A model generated the notes under the pieces. That model made no database searches and was not told the DNA's origin. It saw nothing but the letters and a program-made list of their open reading frames with translations. From Nostoc sp. FACHB-280 (GTDB lineage Bacteria; Cyanobacteriota; Cyanobacteriia; Cyanobacteriales; Nostocaceae), in NCBI RefSeq assembly GCF_014697615.1, contig NZ_JACJSD010000003.1, forward strand, positions 124,001 through 188,000: a stretch of DNA of 64,000 nt, written 5' to 3'. The position numbers and the translations under genes are program-made. Positions 17,925 to 27,100 of the stretch are shown piece after piece; the first letter of the stretch is position 1, and every line of letters begins with the position of its first letter.

Positions 17925-18143
17925 GCATCTAAACAAGTAATAAAATATCTCATCGTTAGGGAAAACAGGAGAAGCAGGGGAGGAAAAATTCTATGTGTTA
18001 GGGGAATGAGGAAGACACACAGACGCAGAAAATGACTAATAACTCAGCATTTTCCACCCAGCTTAATGAAAATCTAAACTTTGGAGAGCCTAACTAGGTT
18101 AAGAATGGTTTTTACTAACATATAGTGATTGTGCTGATCAACT

Positions 18144-20117
18144 ATGTCTCAACCAACTATAGAATCAATCCTACAAGAGAAGCGTTTATTCCATCCGGCT
18201 GCGGGATTCTCGCAAAACGCCCATATTAAAAGCTTAGAAGATTATCAACAACTCTACGATAAAGCCAAGGCTGACCCGGAAAAATTTTGGGCAGATTTAG
18301 CCGAATCAGAATTGCATTGGTTTGAAAAATGGCACACCGTTTTAGATTGGCAACCACCGTTTGCTAAGTGGTTTGTCGGCGGTAAGACGAATATTTCTTA
18401 CAACTGTTTAGATAGACATCTTACCACCTGGCGCAAGAATAAAGCGGCGTTAATTTGGGAAGGTGAACCAGGGGATTCCCGGACTTTAACTTACGCCCAA
18501 CTACATCGAGAAGTGTGCCAATTTGCCAATGTGTTGAAGCAGTTGGGAGTCCAAAAAGGCGATCGCGTCGGTATTTATATGCCGATGATACCAGAAGCGG
18601 CGATCGCTATGTTAGCTTGTGCGAGAATTGGCGCACCCCATAGTGTGGTATTTGGTGGTTTTAGTGCCGAAGCTTTACGCGATCGCTTGATTGATGCCCA
18701 AGCTAAATTAGTGATTACAGCTGATGGTGGTTGGCGTAAAGATGCGATCGTTCCCCTGAAAGAACAAGTCGATAAAGCTTTGGCAGATGGCGCTGTTCCT
18801 TCTGTAGAAAATGTCTTGGTAGTCAAACGCACCGGACAAGATATTTATATGCAGTTGGGCGGACGTGACCATTGGTGGCACGATTTACAAAAAGGTGTCT
18901 CGGCTGATTGTCCGGCGGAACCAATGGACAGCGAAGATATGCTGTTTATTCTCTACACTTCTGGCAGTACAGGCAAACCCAAAGGCGTTGTGCATACGAC
19001 TGCTGGGTATAACTTGTACACCCACATGACCACCAAGTGGATATTCGACCTGCAAGACACTGATGTTTATTGGTGTACTGCCGATGTGGGTTGGATTACC
19101 GGACATAGTTACATTGTTTATGGGCCTTTATCTAACGGTGCAACCACGCTGATGTATGAAGGTGCGCCCCGTGCTTCCAACCCTGGCTGCTTCTGGGATG
19201 TGATTGAAAAATACGGCGTGAATATTTTCTACACTGCACCAACGGCAATTCGGGCATTTATTAAAATGGGTGAACACCATCCCAAAACCCGTAACTTGTC
19301 TTCGCTGCGGTTGTTGGGAACCGTTGGCGAACCAATTAACCCCGAAGCTTGGATGTGGTATCACCGGGTAATTGGTGGCGATCGCTGCCCAATTGTCGAT
19401 ACTTGGTGGCAAACTGAAACAGGTGGAATTATGATTACACCCCTACCAGGGGCAATTCCCACCAAACCCGGTTCCGCGACGCGTCCCTTCCCTGGAATTT
19501 TGGCAGACATAGTAGATTTGGAAGGTAATTCTTTAGGTGATAACGAAGGCGGCTATTTGGCAGTGCGCCATCCTTGGCCGGGAATGATGCGGACTGTTTA
19601 CGGCGATCCTGAACGCTTCCGCCGCACCTATTGGGAACATATTCCGCCGCAAGATGGCAAGTATACTTACTTTGCTGGCGATGGTGCGAGACGGGATGAA
19701 GATGGTTATTTCTGGGTGATGGGGCGAGTTGACGATGTGTTGAATGTCTCAGGACATCGCCTCGGCACTATGGAAATTGAATCAGCCTTAGTTTCTCACC
19801 CAGCCGTTGCTGAGGCGGCGGTTGTGGGTAAGCCTGATGAACTCAAAGGTGAGGATGTTGTGGCGTTCGTCACCTTAGAAGGTACGCATCAAGCCAGCGA
19901 GGAATTAAGTAAAGAACTGAAAAAACACGTTGTGCAGGAAATTGGCGCGATCGCCCGTCCCGGAGAAATCCGCTTTACCGATGCTTTACCTAAAACGCGA
20001 TCGGGCAAGATTATGCGGCGATTGTTGCGTAACCTCGCCGCCGGACAAGAAGTTTCTGGTGATACATCAACTCTAGAAGACCGTGGCGTATTAGATAAAT
20101 TGCGTGAAGGTGCGTAA
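18144..20117 (+). CDS. acs: Acetyl-CoA synthetase (AMP-forming)
   Basis: A 657-residue adenylate-forming enzyme converting acetate, ATP and CoA to acetyl-CoA. Full length for Acs. Key motifs are the P-loop-like [19 protein letters not shown] (about residue 271), the acetate-pocket region [47 protein letters not shown] with the hinge Asp, and the C-terminal [11 protein letters not shown] whose lysine is the usual acetylation and catalytic residue (about 622). No neighbouring acetate permease is seen. Expression signals upstream are not distinctive. Confidence 0.97.
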   Translation: MSQPTIESILQEKRLFHPAAGFSQNAHIKSLEDYQQLYDKAKADPEKFWADLAESELHWFEKWHTVLDWQPPFAKWFVGGKTNISYNCLDRHLTTWRKNKAALIWEGEPGDSRTLTYAQLHREVCQFANVLKQLGVQKGDRVGIYMPMIPEAAIAMLACARIGAPHSVVFGGFSAEALRDRLIDAQAKLVITADGGWRKDAIVPLKEQVDKALADGAVPSVENVLVVKRTGQDIYMQLGGRDHWWHDLQKGVSADCPAEPMDSEDMLFILYTSGSTGKPKGVVHTTAGYNLYTHMTTKWIFDLQDTDVYWCTADVGWITGHSYIVYGPLSNGATTLMYEGAPRASNPGCFWDVIEKYGVNIFYTAPTAIRAFIKMGEHHPKTRNLSSLRLLGTVGEPINPEAWMWYHRVIGGDRCPIVDTWWQTETGGIMITPLPGAIPTKPGSATRPFPGILADIVDLEGNSLGDNEGGYLAVRHPWPGMMRTVYGDPERFRRTYWEHIPPQDGKYTYFAGDGARRDEDGYFWVMGRVDDVLNVSGHRLGTMEIESALVSHPAVAEAAVVGKPDELKGEDVVAFVTLEGTHQASEELSKELKKHVVQEIGAIARPGEIRFTDALPKTRSGKIMRRLLRNLAAGQEVSGDTSTLEDRGVLDKLREGA

Positions 20118-20620
20118 ATCAGGAGGGGAGCCAGTGCTTTGCGGTGAGCAGTCCGTTGGGCTGCTTTGCCGACTTGAAGGAACTGCGAACCCGGAGGGAG
20201 GTTCCCTCCGTTATAACAACTGGCGTTGTGTTGTCGCGTAGCGAACGCACCACCTGAAATTGCGGTGCGTTATGAACGTTAGTTCTAACGCACCCTTGTA
20301 TCTTGAGAGAAGATGTTCAAGCCAGCATATCGATAAATTGTATCGTGCTGAGTATGACACTTAATAGGTAGTATCAGAATAGAAAAGCTGGATAAATTTC
20401 AACTGTTCAAATTTATTGATGAACTGCAAGCACGGATGGAAGAATCACATCAGAAGAAGTTATCGAACTTGAATAAATTGGAGAACTAGATAGGATTTTT
20501 ACCCATATAAATGCGATGCTGTTAACTCAACCCTCCCATGAAGATCCAAATGATTGTGTCCACCTAAATTAGTATGCTCACTGAGAACAGTGTCAGAGAT
20601 TAGTAACAAAGGACAAATGA
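20118..20620. other. 500-base spacer with repeat element between acs and zur
   Basis: At 20124-20215 is a GC-rich repeat (GGGGAGCCAGTGCTTTGCGG, then a GGAGGGAGGTTCCCTCC hairpin) related to the fragment near 1860-1975. At 20225-20290 is a palindrome-rich stretch (GCGAACGCACCACC and GGTGCGTTATGAACG). A short frame near 20415-20489 (ARMEESHQKKLSNLNKLEN then stop) looks like the tail of a lost gene, but it is too short to assign. Confidence 0.5.
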
Positions 20621-21007
20621 CTATTGACTAACCTGACACTGATCACACAAACCGAAAAATTCTAAAGTGTGGTAGAAAATTTTAAATTTGTGGCTTACTT
20701 GTAGTTGGTCTTCCAGGTCGTGGACTGGACATTGGTTAATGGGAATTGACGTACCACATTGCAGACAGGTGAGATGGTGTTTGTCTTGCTGCACTAGGCT
20801 ATAGAGGGCTTCACCGTTAGCTAAAGTCCGCACTTGCACCAAACCTTCAAGTTTTAACGCTTCCAAGGAACGGTAAACTGTGGCTAAACCCATATTTTGA
20901 TTGCGATTACGCAATTCAATATAAATATCTTGGGCAGAAATGCCTTGTTTGACGCTTTTAAGTAGGTTTAAAATCCGCTCTTGACTGCGGGTGTGTATGG
21001 CTCTCAT
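20621..21007 (-). CDS. zur: Fur-family zinc/iron uptake regulator (FurB/Zur type)
   Basis: A 128-residue Fur-family metalloregulator. The winged helix contains GISAQDIYIELRNRNQNMGLATVYRSLEAL (DNA-recognition helix near residues 41-55). The structural zinc site is Cys81/Cys84 and Cys121/Cys124, and the sensing-site histidines include HH at 77-78. The overall sequence resembles the Anabaena FurB/Zur protein more than FurA (Fur) or PerR. It is divergent from purS, with about 145 bases between. A tight Zur box was not found in that spacer, so autoregulation is not supported here. Confidence 0.85.
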   Translation of the reverse strand: MRAIHTRSQERILNLLKSVKQGISAQDIYIELRNRNQNMGLATVYRSLEALKLEGLVQVRTLANGEALYSLVQQDKHHLTCLQCGTSIPINQCPVHDLEDQLQVSHKFKIFYHTLEFFGLCDQCQVSQ

Positions 21008-21152
21008 AAGTAGTTTTGGATATTCGCCACTGTAGTGGAAGCTGTTATACTGGCTATCTGATAAATTAACTTTAACTGTTTCACAATCTTATTTTCACTC
21101 AGTTGGAACAGAAAGTTATAGTATAGCGATCGCAGCATTCAGCAAAAAAACT

Positions 21153-21431
21153 GTGCAACGGAAGTATTTAGCCAAAATTCATGTAACGCTTCGTCCTTCA
21201 GTCCTAGACCCTGCTGGTGTGGCTGTACAATCTGGTCTCAAGCAGATGGGATACGAAACAGTGGAAAACGTGCGGATTGGTAAGTACATAGAACTTACCA
21301 TCATCTCTCAGGATGAGACTAAAGCACGGAGAGACTTAGATAACATTTGTGACCAAATGTTAGCCAATCCTGTAATTGAGAACTATCGATTTGACTTGAT
21401 TGAGGTCGAAACGCAGACGGGAGTGTTTTAG
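21153..21431 (+). CDS. purS: Phosphoribosylformylglycinamidine synthase subunit PurS
   Basis: A 92-residue small subunit of the PurSQL FGAM synthetase of purine synthesis. The start is GTG at 21153 (MQRKYLAKIHVTLRPSVLDP); no earlier in-frame start fits. Family features are VTLRPSVLDPAGVAV, the QMGYETVENVRIGKYIELTI segment and the MLANPVIENYRFDL end. purQ follows 109 bases downstream on the same strand, with a heptamer hairpin between them. Confidence 0.94.
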   Translation: MQRKYLAKIHVTLRPSVLDPAGVAVQSGLKQMGYETVENVRIGKYIELTIISQDETKARRDLDNICDQMLANPVIENYRFDLIEVETQTGVF

Positions 21432-21450
21432 AAGTCAAAAGGTAAAAGGT

Positions 21451-21489
21451 AAAAGTAAAAAGGACTAAATTTTCTGCCTTTTTACTTTT
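21451..21489 (+). terminator. A/T-rich hairpin inside the purS-purQ spacer
   Basis: Arms 21451-21463 and 21477-21489 (13 bp, AAAAGTAAAAAGG and its complement) form a stem from heptamer repeats like those at 11305 and 14074. It could attenuate readthrough from purS into purQ, although its A/T-rich stem is weak. Confidence 0.4.
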
Positions 21490-21540
21490 GACTTTTTACT
21501 TGCAGATGACAAATGATCAATGACCAATGACACATAACAA

Positions 21541-22218
21541 ATGACAAAATTCGGCGTTATTGTTTTTCCAGGGTCTAATTGCGATCGCGATGTTGCTTAT
21601 GTCACCAGGGACTTGTTAGGTCAACCAACGCGCATGGTTTGGCATCAAGACACCGACATAGCTGATTTGGATGTAATTATCATCCCAGGCGGCTTTAGTT
21701 ATGGTGATTACCTACGTTGTGGTGCGATCGCTCGATTTTCGCCTGTGATGCAGCAGGTGATTGAACACGCGCAAAAGGGTAAGTTTGTTCTCGGTATTTG
21801 TAACGGGTTTCAGGTATTAACTGAAGCCAAGCTGTTACCTGGGGCATTAACGAGAAATCGAGATTTGCATTTTATTTGCGATCGCGTCCCGTTAAAAGTC
21901 GAAAATACAAATATTCCTTGGACACAAGCTTACACCAGTAAACAAACCATCACTCTACCCATTGCCCACGGAGAAGGGCGCTTTTATGCTGATAGAGCCA
22001 CTTTATCGGCAATAGAAGACAATGGTCAGGTAGTGTTCCGCTATGCTGGAGGCAACCCCAATGGTTCACTGAACAGTATTGCAGGAATTTGTAATCGCCA
22101 AGGCAATGTCTTGGGGATGATGCCACACCCAGAAAGGGCATCGGATAAGATGTTAGGTGATAGTGATGGGTTAAGTTTATTTCAAGGATTGTTGGAAAAA
22201 GTCGCTGCTGTAGTGTAG
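21541..22218 (+). CDS. purQ: Phosphoribosylformylglycinamidine synthase subunit PurQ
   Basis: A 225-residue glutamine amidotransferase that delivers ammonia to PurL. The class I triad is present: the nucleophile cysteine in [10 protein letters not shown] (about 86) and the PHPER histidine-glutamate near residue 197. [14 protein letters not shown] at the N-terminus and [17 protein letters not shown] are PurQ signatures. It follows purS, separated by a repeat hairpin; purL is not in the window. Confidence 0.96.
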   Translation: MTKFGVIVFPGSNCDRDVAYVTRDLLGQPTRMVWHQDTDIADLDVIIIPGGFSYGDYLRCGAIARFSPVMQQVIEHAQKGKFVLGICNGFQVLTEAKLLPGALTRNRDLHFICDRVPLKVENTNIPWTQAYTSKQTITLPIAHGEGRFYADRATLSAIEDNGQVVFRYAGGNPNGSLNSIAGICNRQGNVLGMMPHPERASDKMLGDSDGLSLFQGLLEKVAAVV

Positions 22219-22249
22219 GGTTGACTTTTTTGGGAATTGTAGCAAGTTG

Positions 22250-22282
22250 TTGTGGAGACGTTGTATACAAAGTCTCTCTTCT
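22250..22282. repeat. Degenerate copy of the GTAGAGACGTT palindrome
   Basis: GTGGAGACGTTGTATACAAA followed by GTCTCT is a diverged copy of the perfect 32-base palindrome at 37587-37618. A third version lies at 61402-61432. Confidence 0.5.
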
Positions 22283-22307
22283 CATTCATAGAATTGGTAT
22301 CAGCAAA

Positions 22308-22461
22308 TAGCCCTCAGACTAAAGTCTGGGGCTATACAAACGAAACCCGCCTGCGCGGGTTTAAAATCCTCGATTTTACGTTCGTCCGCGTAGGTGTTCA
22401 CTCTCGCTTGTCGAAGTGCGGACTTTGTTTTTATAGCCACAAATTCTATTCGTCGGGGCTA
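22308..22461. repeat. Nested multi-branch palindromic repeat, copy A
   Basis: An outer stem TAGCCC/GGGCTA (22308-22313, 22456-22461) encloses a hairpin CAGACT-AA-AGTCTG (22315-22328). An inner stem GGCTATA/TATAGCC (22330-22336, 22432-22438) in turn encloses two hairpins, AAACCCGC/GCGGGTTT (22343-22362) and GTCCGC/GCGGAC (22384-22389, 22418-22423). The same layout with different stem sequence is found at 44282-44406. This and its flanks explain the gap between purQ and the next gene; an open frame across it (22252-22524) is not considered real. Confidence 0.65.
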
Positions 22462-22584
22462 GGTGCTTTCCTATTCCCTATTCCTTACTCCCTTTTTGTA
22501 TCAACGCACATAGAATTTATCTAATATTTTTGGCAAAATCTAAAATCTCTGTGGCAACTGACAGAGTATTCGCAGGATTCTCTA

Positions 22585-24534
22585 ATGTATATTCCTGACT
22601 CGCTGCAATTATTTATTAGGTGGATACAAGCATTTGATATTCGTGTTTTACAAACTGAAGAAGATGTCGAAAAAAAGTTTATTTTGCCAATGTTTCAATA
22701 TTTGGGTTATCCAGATTCATATCGGCAGAGTAAGTATAGTTTAACCAATAAAAATTCAGAGAACCCAGCCAAAAAACTCAAAAATTCTCAAATTTATTTT
22801 GCTACTGATGATGTAATTCGGCAAAATTCCGACACATCATTAATAATTATTATCTATTTAGCACCAAATACACAATATTTTTCTGAAGCTATTACCCAAG
22901 CTAAATTTTATAGCACTTATCTCAAACCTATATTTTTCATCATTACTAATGGATATATTCTCAAAGTATTCAAATATTTTCCTTATCATCGAGAAGAGTT
23001 GATATTTGATGGGATAATTGATACATTGAGAAATAGTCAAGTTGCTGAAAATCTTTATTATCAGCTTAATTTCGATTTAGTTAGAAAAATTCCTAAAACT
23101 ACAGTCAATAATTTTAAATCTCCTGAATTTAGCAACATAGAAAAATATTTAAGACGACATCAAGAATTTAGTCATATTTTAGAAAAGGCTGAGTTTGAAC
23201 CTGGTTTATTAAAAAAAGGTAGTCACTTAACTGTTGTTAAGCCAAAAGTGCTGATAGAGTGCAATTTACCACAAGCTTTTGGCAAGGGTGATTGTGTAAT
23301 TCAATTTAGTAGCGTAATGCTGAGAGGTTTAAAAATTTCCCTCAACCATCAGCAAATTTTAGGTCAATTAATGACAGGACTCTGCACTAAGCCTGAATGG
23401 GGTTGTCGTCATTTTTTAAAACAAATAGATGCAGATACGTTTGAGGCTTATTTAGGACAAACAACAGTCATTGTATCTGAATTAGAAGCGGCAGATTTAT
23501 GTTTATGTGTGGATGTTGTTTGTCAGACATATCAAAATAAAATTATTGAATTTGAAAATTATTTAGAAACCTGGGATTTTAAATTTGTCGAATTTCCCGA
23601 TGTTAGAGGCTTTCATCTATTTTCTGTGGATGTAAAACTCTGGAAAATTATGCACAATTTTATTAAAAAATTTAATTACGCTCAAGGTAAGTCAGAATGG
23701 CATGTATTTGACCAAGATCATACCTCTATTCGCATCAGTCGGGGAATTAGGGATCATGCTTTTATTGTGCCACGTTTCAGTAATGCTTACTCGGCGTTAT
23801 CTAATAATCAAGTTGATATATTGTACGAAATAAACGATAGTCACATCGCCACATTAGAAAGCAGTAACCTTAATTCTTGGCAAGAAGATATCGGGATAAG
23901 AGGTACATGGACAGCTAAGTATACAAAAACTTGGTTAATCGAAAAATATATTCCGCAAGTGGTGAGTTATCACTCGCAAAAGTTTCAAGTTTTAGAATTT
24001 GACTTAGAGAAAAATATCTTAAATTACCCCAGTCAACATACAGCATTTAAAGAAATAAATGATGTTAAAGATTTTCTGCCTTATCTGCGAGATATCCAAG
24101 TATGGTTAAAGGCATATATTGTAAATATTGCCACTGGTTGTTTACAGCAATATTATCAAGTATTCACCGATTTAGTGAGGAATACCGATGCTGCGATCGC
24201 AGGTTTGGATTATATCACAATGAACTTACAAAAAATCATCTGGAAACATCCCTCAGCCGAGATATCCAGACAAGAAATTTGGAATTTTAAAGATGTTATT
24301 TATTGTTTAGATAACCAAGTTGCCAAGATAAATAATTGCAAATATATCCCTAGTTGTGAAGCAGATTTAATTACCAGAGTGTTGATTTGGATTATCGAAA
24401 ATGGCAAAATTAATCATTCGCAAGGGCAATTAAATGTAGCCAAACAAGCATTATTACCACTATGGGAACAATGTCGCTTTGAAATGCGCCATATCTATCC
24501 TTATCGCACACGCATCAACTCCGGTGGTAAATAA
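22585..24534 (+). CDS. Large protein with degenerate HsdR-N-like domain
   Basis: 649 residues, mostly unrecognised. The first 160 residues have the outline of a type I restriction HsdR N-terminal nuclease domain. LQTEEDVEKKFILPMFQYLGYPDSY opens it, a strand with TDDVIRQN follows, and ITQAKFYSTYLKPIFFIITNGYILKVFKYF corresponds to the usual TNG(x)-aromatic end. Where active members have an E-x-K strand, this protein has SLIIIIYLAPNTQ, so the catalytic pair seems lost. The rest (160-649) is a long Phe/Lys/Asn-rich region with no motif I know and no membrane segment. It is A/T-rich relative to neighbours. No helicase or methylase partner is nearby. A catalytically dead regulatory or binding role, or a defence gene remnant, is possible. 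Confidence 0.6.
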   Translation: MYIPDSLQLFIRWIQAFDIRVLQTEEDVEKKFILPMFQYLGYPDSYRQSKYSLTNKNSENPAKKLKNSQIYFATDDVIRQNSDTSLIIIIYLAPNTQYFSEAITQAKFYSTYLKPIFFIITNGYILKVFKYFPYHREELIFDGIIDTLRNSQVAENLYYQLNFDLVRKIPKTTVNNFKSPEFSNIEKYLRRHQEFSHILEKAEFEPGLLKKGSHLTVVKPKVLIECNLPQAFGKGDCVIQFSSVMLRGLKISLNHQQILGQLMTGLCTKPEWGCRHFLKQIDADTFEAYLGQTTVIVSELEAADLCLCVDVVCQTYQNKIIEFENYLETWDFKFVEFPDVRGFHLFSVDVKLWKIMHNFIKKFNYAQGKSEWHVFDQDHTSIRISRGIRDHAFIVPRFSNAYSALSNNQVDILYEINDSHIATLESSNLNSWQEDIGIRGTWTAKYTKTWLIEKYIPQVVSYHSQKFQVLEFDLEKNILNYPSQHTAFKEINDVKDFLPYLRDIQVWLKAYIVNIATGCLQQYYQVFTDLVRNTDAAIAGLDYITMNLQKIIWKHPSAEISRQEIWNFKDVIYCLDNQVAKINNCKYIPSCEADLITRVLIWIIENGKINHSQGQLNVAKQALLPLWEQCRFEMRHIYPYRTRINSGGK

Positions 24535-24587
24535 GTTGTAGAGATTTAGGGGTGTCAGGGTTTTGAAATAAAATTCCCTTTCCCTTG

Positions 24588-24632
24588 TCTACCTTGTCTA
24601 CCTTGTCCCCCTTGTCTCCCTCGTCCCCTCAT
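24588..24632. repeat. Tandem 9-mer repeat (CCTTGTCTA type)
   Basis: Five tandem nonamers close to CCTTGTCTA/CCTTGTCCC lie between two convergent genes. This is the reverse-strand form of the GGAGACAAA repeat at 8817-8876. Confidence 0.6.
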
Positions 24633-24644
24633 CTCATCAAAAGC

Positions 24645-25721
24645 CTACCTTATTTGCTCGATAATAGCCTGAGCGATCGCCTCATTTCCATCCTTGGCAA
24701 TTTTTTGGCTTTGTTGTGGTGGTTGGGGTAATTCATGGAGGAAATTCCAATCACCTGTAAAAAATTCTGCGGGGGTGACAATTTGATGATGGTTGTAATT
24801 AGTAATTCCCTTTAAAAGATAACTGGCTTCGGCAAAATCATCACGGGGAATCGTCACCAAAGGAACTTCTAAGCGTGTCGCCTCGGAAAAAGTACCATAA
24901 CCCGGTTTAGAAACTACCCGTCCACAAATTGGCATAAAATCTACAGGGCGATATTTATTATCATGAATTTTGACTAAATTTGGTAAATCCGGTGCAGATT
25001 TGTCAAAGGTGATAAATTGCCAATCTGGGAAATTTTGCAAATTTTCGTAAGGTATTTGTTGTAAACCTAAGCCGCCAAAGGTGAGTAAAATAGTTTTATC
25101 TTGTGGTGCAGTTATGTCCCAGTTAGCGCGTAATTCATCAGCAGAATAGCGGGGTGAACCACCTGTTAAACCCACATTGGTGATATTTTCAAAAGCCGAC
25201 ATTGATTCATGAAATGGTAAACGAAATAAGCGATCGCACTTAGAATAACACTCACTAATCCAATCTGCGATCGCGACAAATTCACCACCCCAATCTCTGT
25301 AGATCAAATCCCAACCGAAGTTACTCATCATCCAACAAGGAATATTTGCGGCTTTGGCAAATAAAGGCGCAAGAAAAGGAATATCAGCCAAAATTAAATC
25401 AACCCGATTCTGTCTAATAAAATTAACTTCCGATGCAATTAAAGAATTTTGCTGCTTTTTAATTTCTAATAATTTTGCTAAAGTTGCGTCTTTATCCATT
25501 GTCAAACTATCAGCTTGTATAACACCCAAATCAAAAGCGCGGGGACGATGGATAAAATCACCTTCTATATATGACTCCAGCAGCCAACGCGGTGCAGTCG
25601 TCACCATAATTAAAAGTACATCAGGACACAACTTTTGAATAGTTGCCGCTACCGATGCCGTGCGAGTAGCATGACCAAAACCATGATTAGTGATAGCTAC
25701 GTATAAGATAGGACGTTTCAT
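24645..25721 (-). CDS. GT-B fold glycosyltransferase (family 28/MGT-like)
   Basis: A 358-residue cytosolic glycosyltransferase-like protein. The N-terminal half begins ILYVAITNHGFGHATRTASV, a glycine/histidine loop like those of MurG- and MGT-type enzymes and of the N-terminal half of plant L-arabinokinase. The C-terminal half has TILLTFGGLGLQQIP and VSKPGYGTFSEATRLEVPLVTIPR, the nucleotide-sugar-binding loop typical of GT-B enzymes. The start is ATG 25721. It is on the same strand as the class V PLP enzyme upstream, about 60 bases away, so both may be co-transcribed. Donor and acceptor are unknown. Confidence 0.75.
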   Translation of the reverse strand: MKRPILYVAITNHGFGHATRTASVAATIQKLCPDVLLIMVTTAPRWLLESYIEGDFIHRPRAFDLGVIQADSLTMDKDATLAKLLEIKKQQNSLIASEVNFIRQNRVDLILADIPFLAPLFAKAANIPCWMMSNFGWDLIYRDWGGEFVAIADWISECYSKCDRLFRLPFHESMSAFENITNVGLTGGSPRYSADELRANWDITAPQDKTILLTFGGLGLQQIPYENLQNFPDWQFITFDKSAPDLPNLVKIHDNKYRPVDFMPICGRVVSKPGYGTFSEATRLEVPLVTIPRDDFAEASYLLKGITNYNHHQIVTPAEFFTGDWNFLHELPQPPQQSQKIAKDGNEAIAQAIIEQIR

Positions 25722-25782
25722 AGAAAAGTATGAAGTGTGAAGTATGAAGTATGAGATATTAATTATTTAGTCGTTTGTTTGA

Positions 25783-26970
25783 CTATTGACTAAACTTATC
25801 TATTTGTTCGACTAACTCATCCATTTCTGACTCTAAAGTAAAGTAGTGAACGGTGGCGCGAACACAATCAGGTTTAGCAATTGTGCGGGTGAATATCTTG
25901 TTATTTTCCAAAAACTGCACTAATTTGAAACTAGTTTGAGAATCATGCTGCACAAATTGAAAGGAAACTAAACCGCTTTCCGGCGCGGAAGTTCGCAGAC
26001 ATTTAATTTGCGGTAAGGCGGATAATTTACGCCAGAGATATTCACTGTTGCGGCAAATTTGTTGATAACGTTCCTCGGCTGTACCCCATTGTTGATGCAG
26101 GGCGATCGCCTCTACCAATCCCGCATAAAATGAATAAGCCGATGTCCCGACTTCATATCTCCGGCCATCACGAAACAAATCTATCGGCTGTCCTTGACTA
26201 TCTTTAATCACACCACGCCAACCAATAAATGTCGGCGCAAGTTTTTCTAAGGCTTCTGGTTTGACATATAACCCACCCACCCCAGCAGGGCCACACCACC
26301 ATTTATGCCCAGTAAACGCATAAAAATCTGCCCCCAACTGAGTTAAATTTAACGGTAATAAACCCACAGATTGGGCAGCATCTACTAATATTAAAGAATG
26401 GTTATCTCTGCATACTTCTATAATTCTGTCAAGGGGTAAAACTTGACCAGTATTCCAAAGGACGTGGCTGAGAATTACTAAGCGGGTATTGGGGCGTAAA
26501 TTTTGGGCAATAACCGCCACAGGATCACCATCATTTAAAGTTGCCATTAACGGACAGGTGGTAACTTCTACATGAAACCGTCGCCCAATTTCTTTAGCTG
26601 CGGCAATTACCCCTTGATGTTCACAGTCCGACAATAATAGATGGTCGCCTGGATGCCAATCAATACCCCACAAAGGAATATTACAGCCCACAGTCACATT
26701 TTCTGTCAGGGTGATAGTTTCTGGGGGGGCGTTGAGTTCCGTGGCGATCGCTTGTTTGATAGTTTGGATATAAGAACCTATCCAGCGTCCAACTTCATTA
26801 CCAAAAGGGCCTAGCTGCTGAATATGAGTTTCAGTTTGAATTATGGCTTCAATTGCCTGTTTGGGTAACGGCCCTTGTCCACCGTAGTTAAAATAAAGCT
26901 TATTAGCTAAAGCAGGAAATTGCTCTCGATGGTGATGCAAGTCGGTTTGGATAGCAGAAACACTAGTCAT
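25783..26970 (-). CDS. Class V aminotransferase-fold PLP enzyme (Csd/epimerase-like)
   Basis: A 395-residue PLP enzyme of the NifS/isopenicillin-N-epimerase group. It shows LYFNYGGQGPLPKQAIEAI, TLTENVTVGCNIPLWGIDW, a LLSDCEHQGVIAAAKEIGRR block, ILVDAAQSVGLLPLNL, and the PLP lysine in FYAFTGHKWWCGPAGVGG (about residue 223). SYEVGTSAYSFYAGLVEA-like sequence follows as RRYEVGTSAYSFYAGLV. The start is ATG 26970; the frame extends to an ATG-like start at 27081 but that part lacks conservation. A SufS-type catalytic cysteine region is not obvious, so cysteine desulfurase function is doubtful and cysteine lyase or epimerase chemistry is equally likely. Confidence 0.82.
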   Translation of the reverse strand: MTSVSAIQTDLHHHREQFPALANKLYFNYGGQGPLPKQAIEAIIQTETHIQQLGPFGNEVGRWIGSYIQTIKQAIATELNAPPETITLTENVTVGCNIPLWGIDWHPGDHLLLSDCEHQGVIAAAKEIGRRFHVEVTTCPLMATLNDGDPVAVIAQNLRPNTRLVILSHVLWNTGQVLPLDRIIEVCRDNHSLILVDAAQSVGLLPLNLTQLGADFYAFTGHKWWCGPAGVGGLYVKPEALEKLAPTFIGWRGVIKDSQGQPIDLFRDGRRYEVGTSAYSFYAGLVEAIALHQQWGTAEERYQQICRNSEYLWRKLSALPQIKCLRTSAPESGLVSFQFVQHDSQTSFKLVQFLENNKIFTRTIAKPDCVRATVHYFTLESEMDELVEQIDKFSQ

Positions 26971-27100
26971 GTGTCGAATCTCAATATTTTTACTCTCAAC
27001 CCTGGGTTTAGGGAACAGTGACAAGTAAACAGAATAATTTCTGTAACCTGTAACCTTGATCTCAACCCCAAAAAGCCACAATTATTGTTAGCTTAAATGA

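Noticed and set aside
20415-20489. Short frame after acs (EESHQKKLSNLNKLEN)
   Set aside because: It is too short, without a start or family signal; it could be a lost gene's tail but cannot be supported.
21008-21152. Zur box between zur and purS
   Set aside because: No TGATAAT-N-ATTATCA-like dyad was found; the TGATAAATT there is only a half-match.
22252-22524. Plus-strand 90-codon frame
   Set aside because: It lies entirely within palindromic repeat sequence and has no family likeness; the fold explains the region better.
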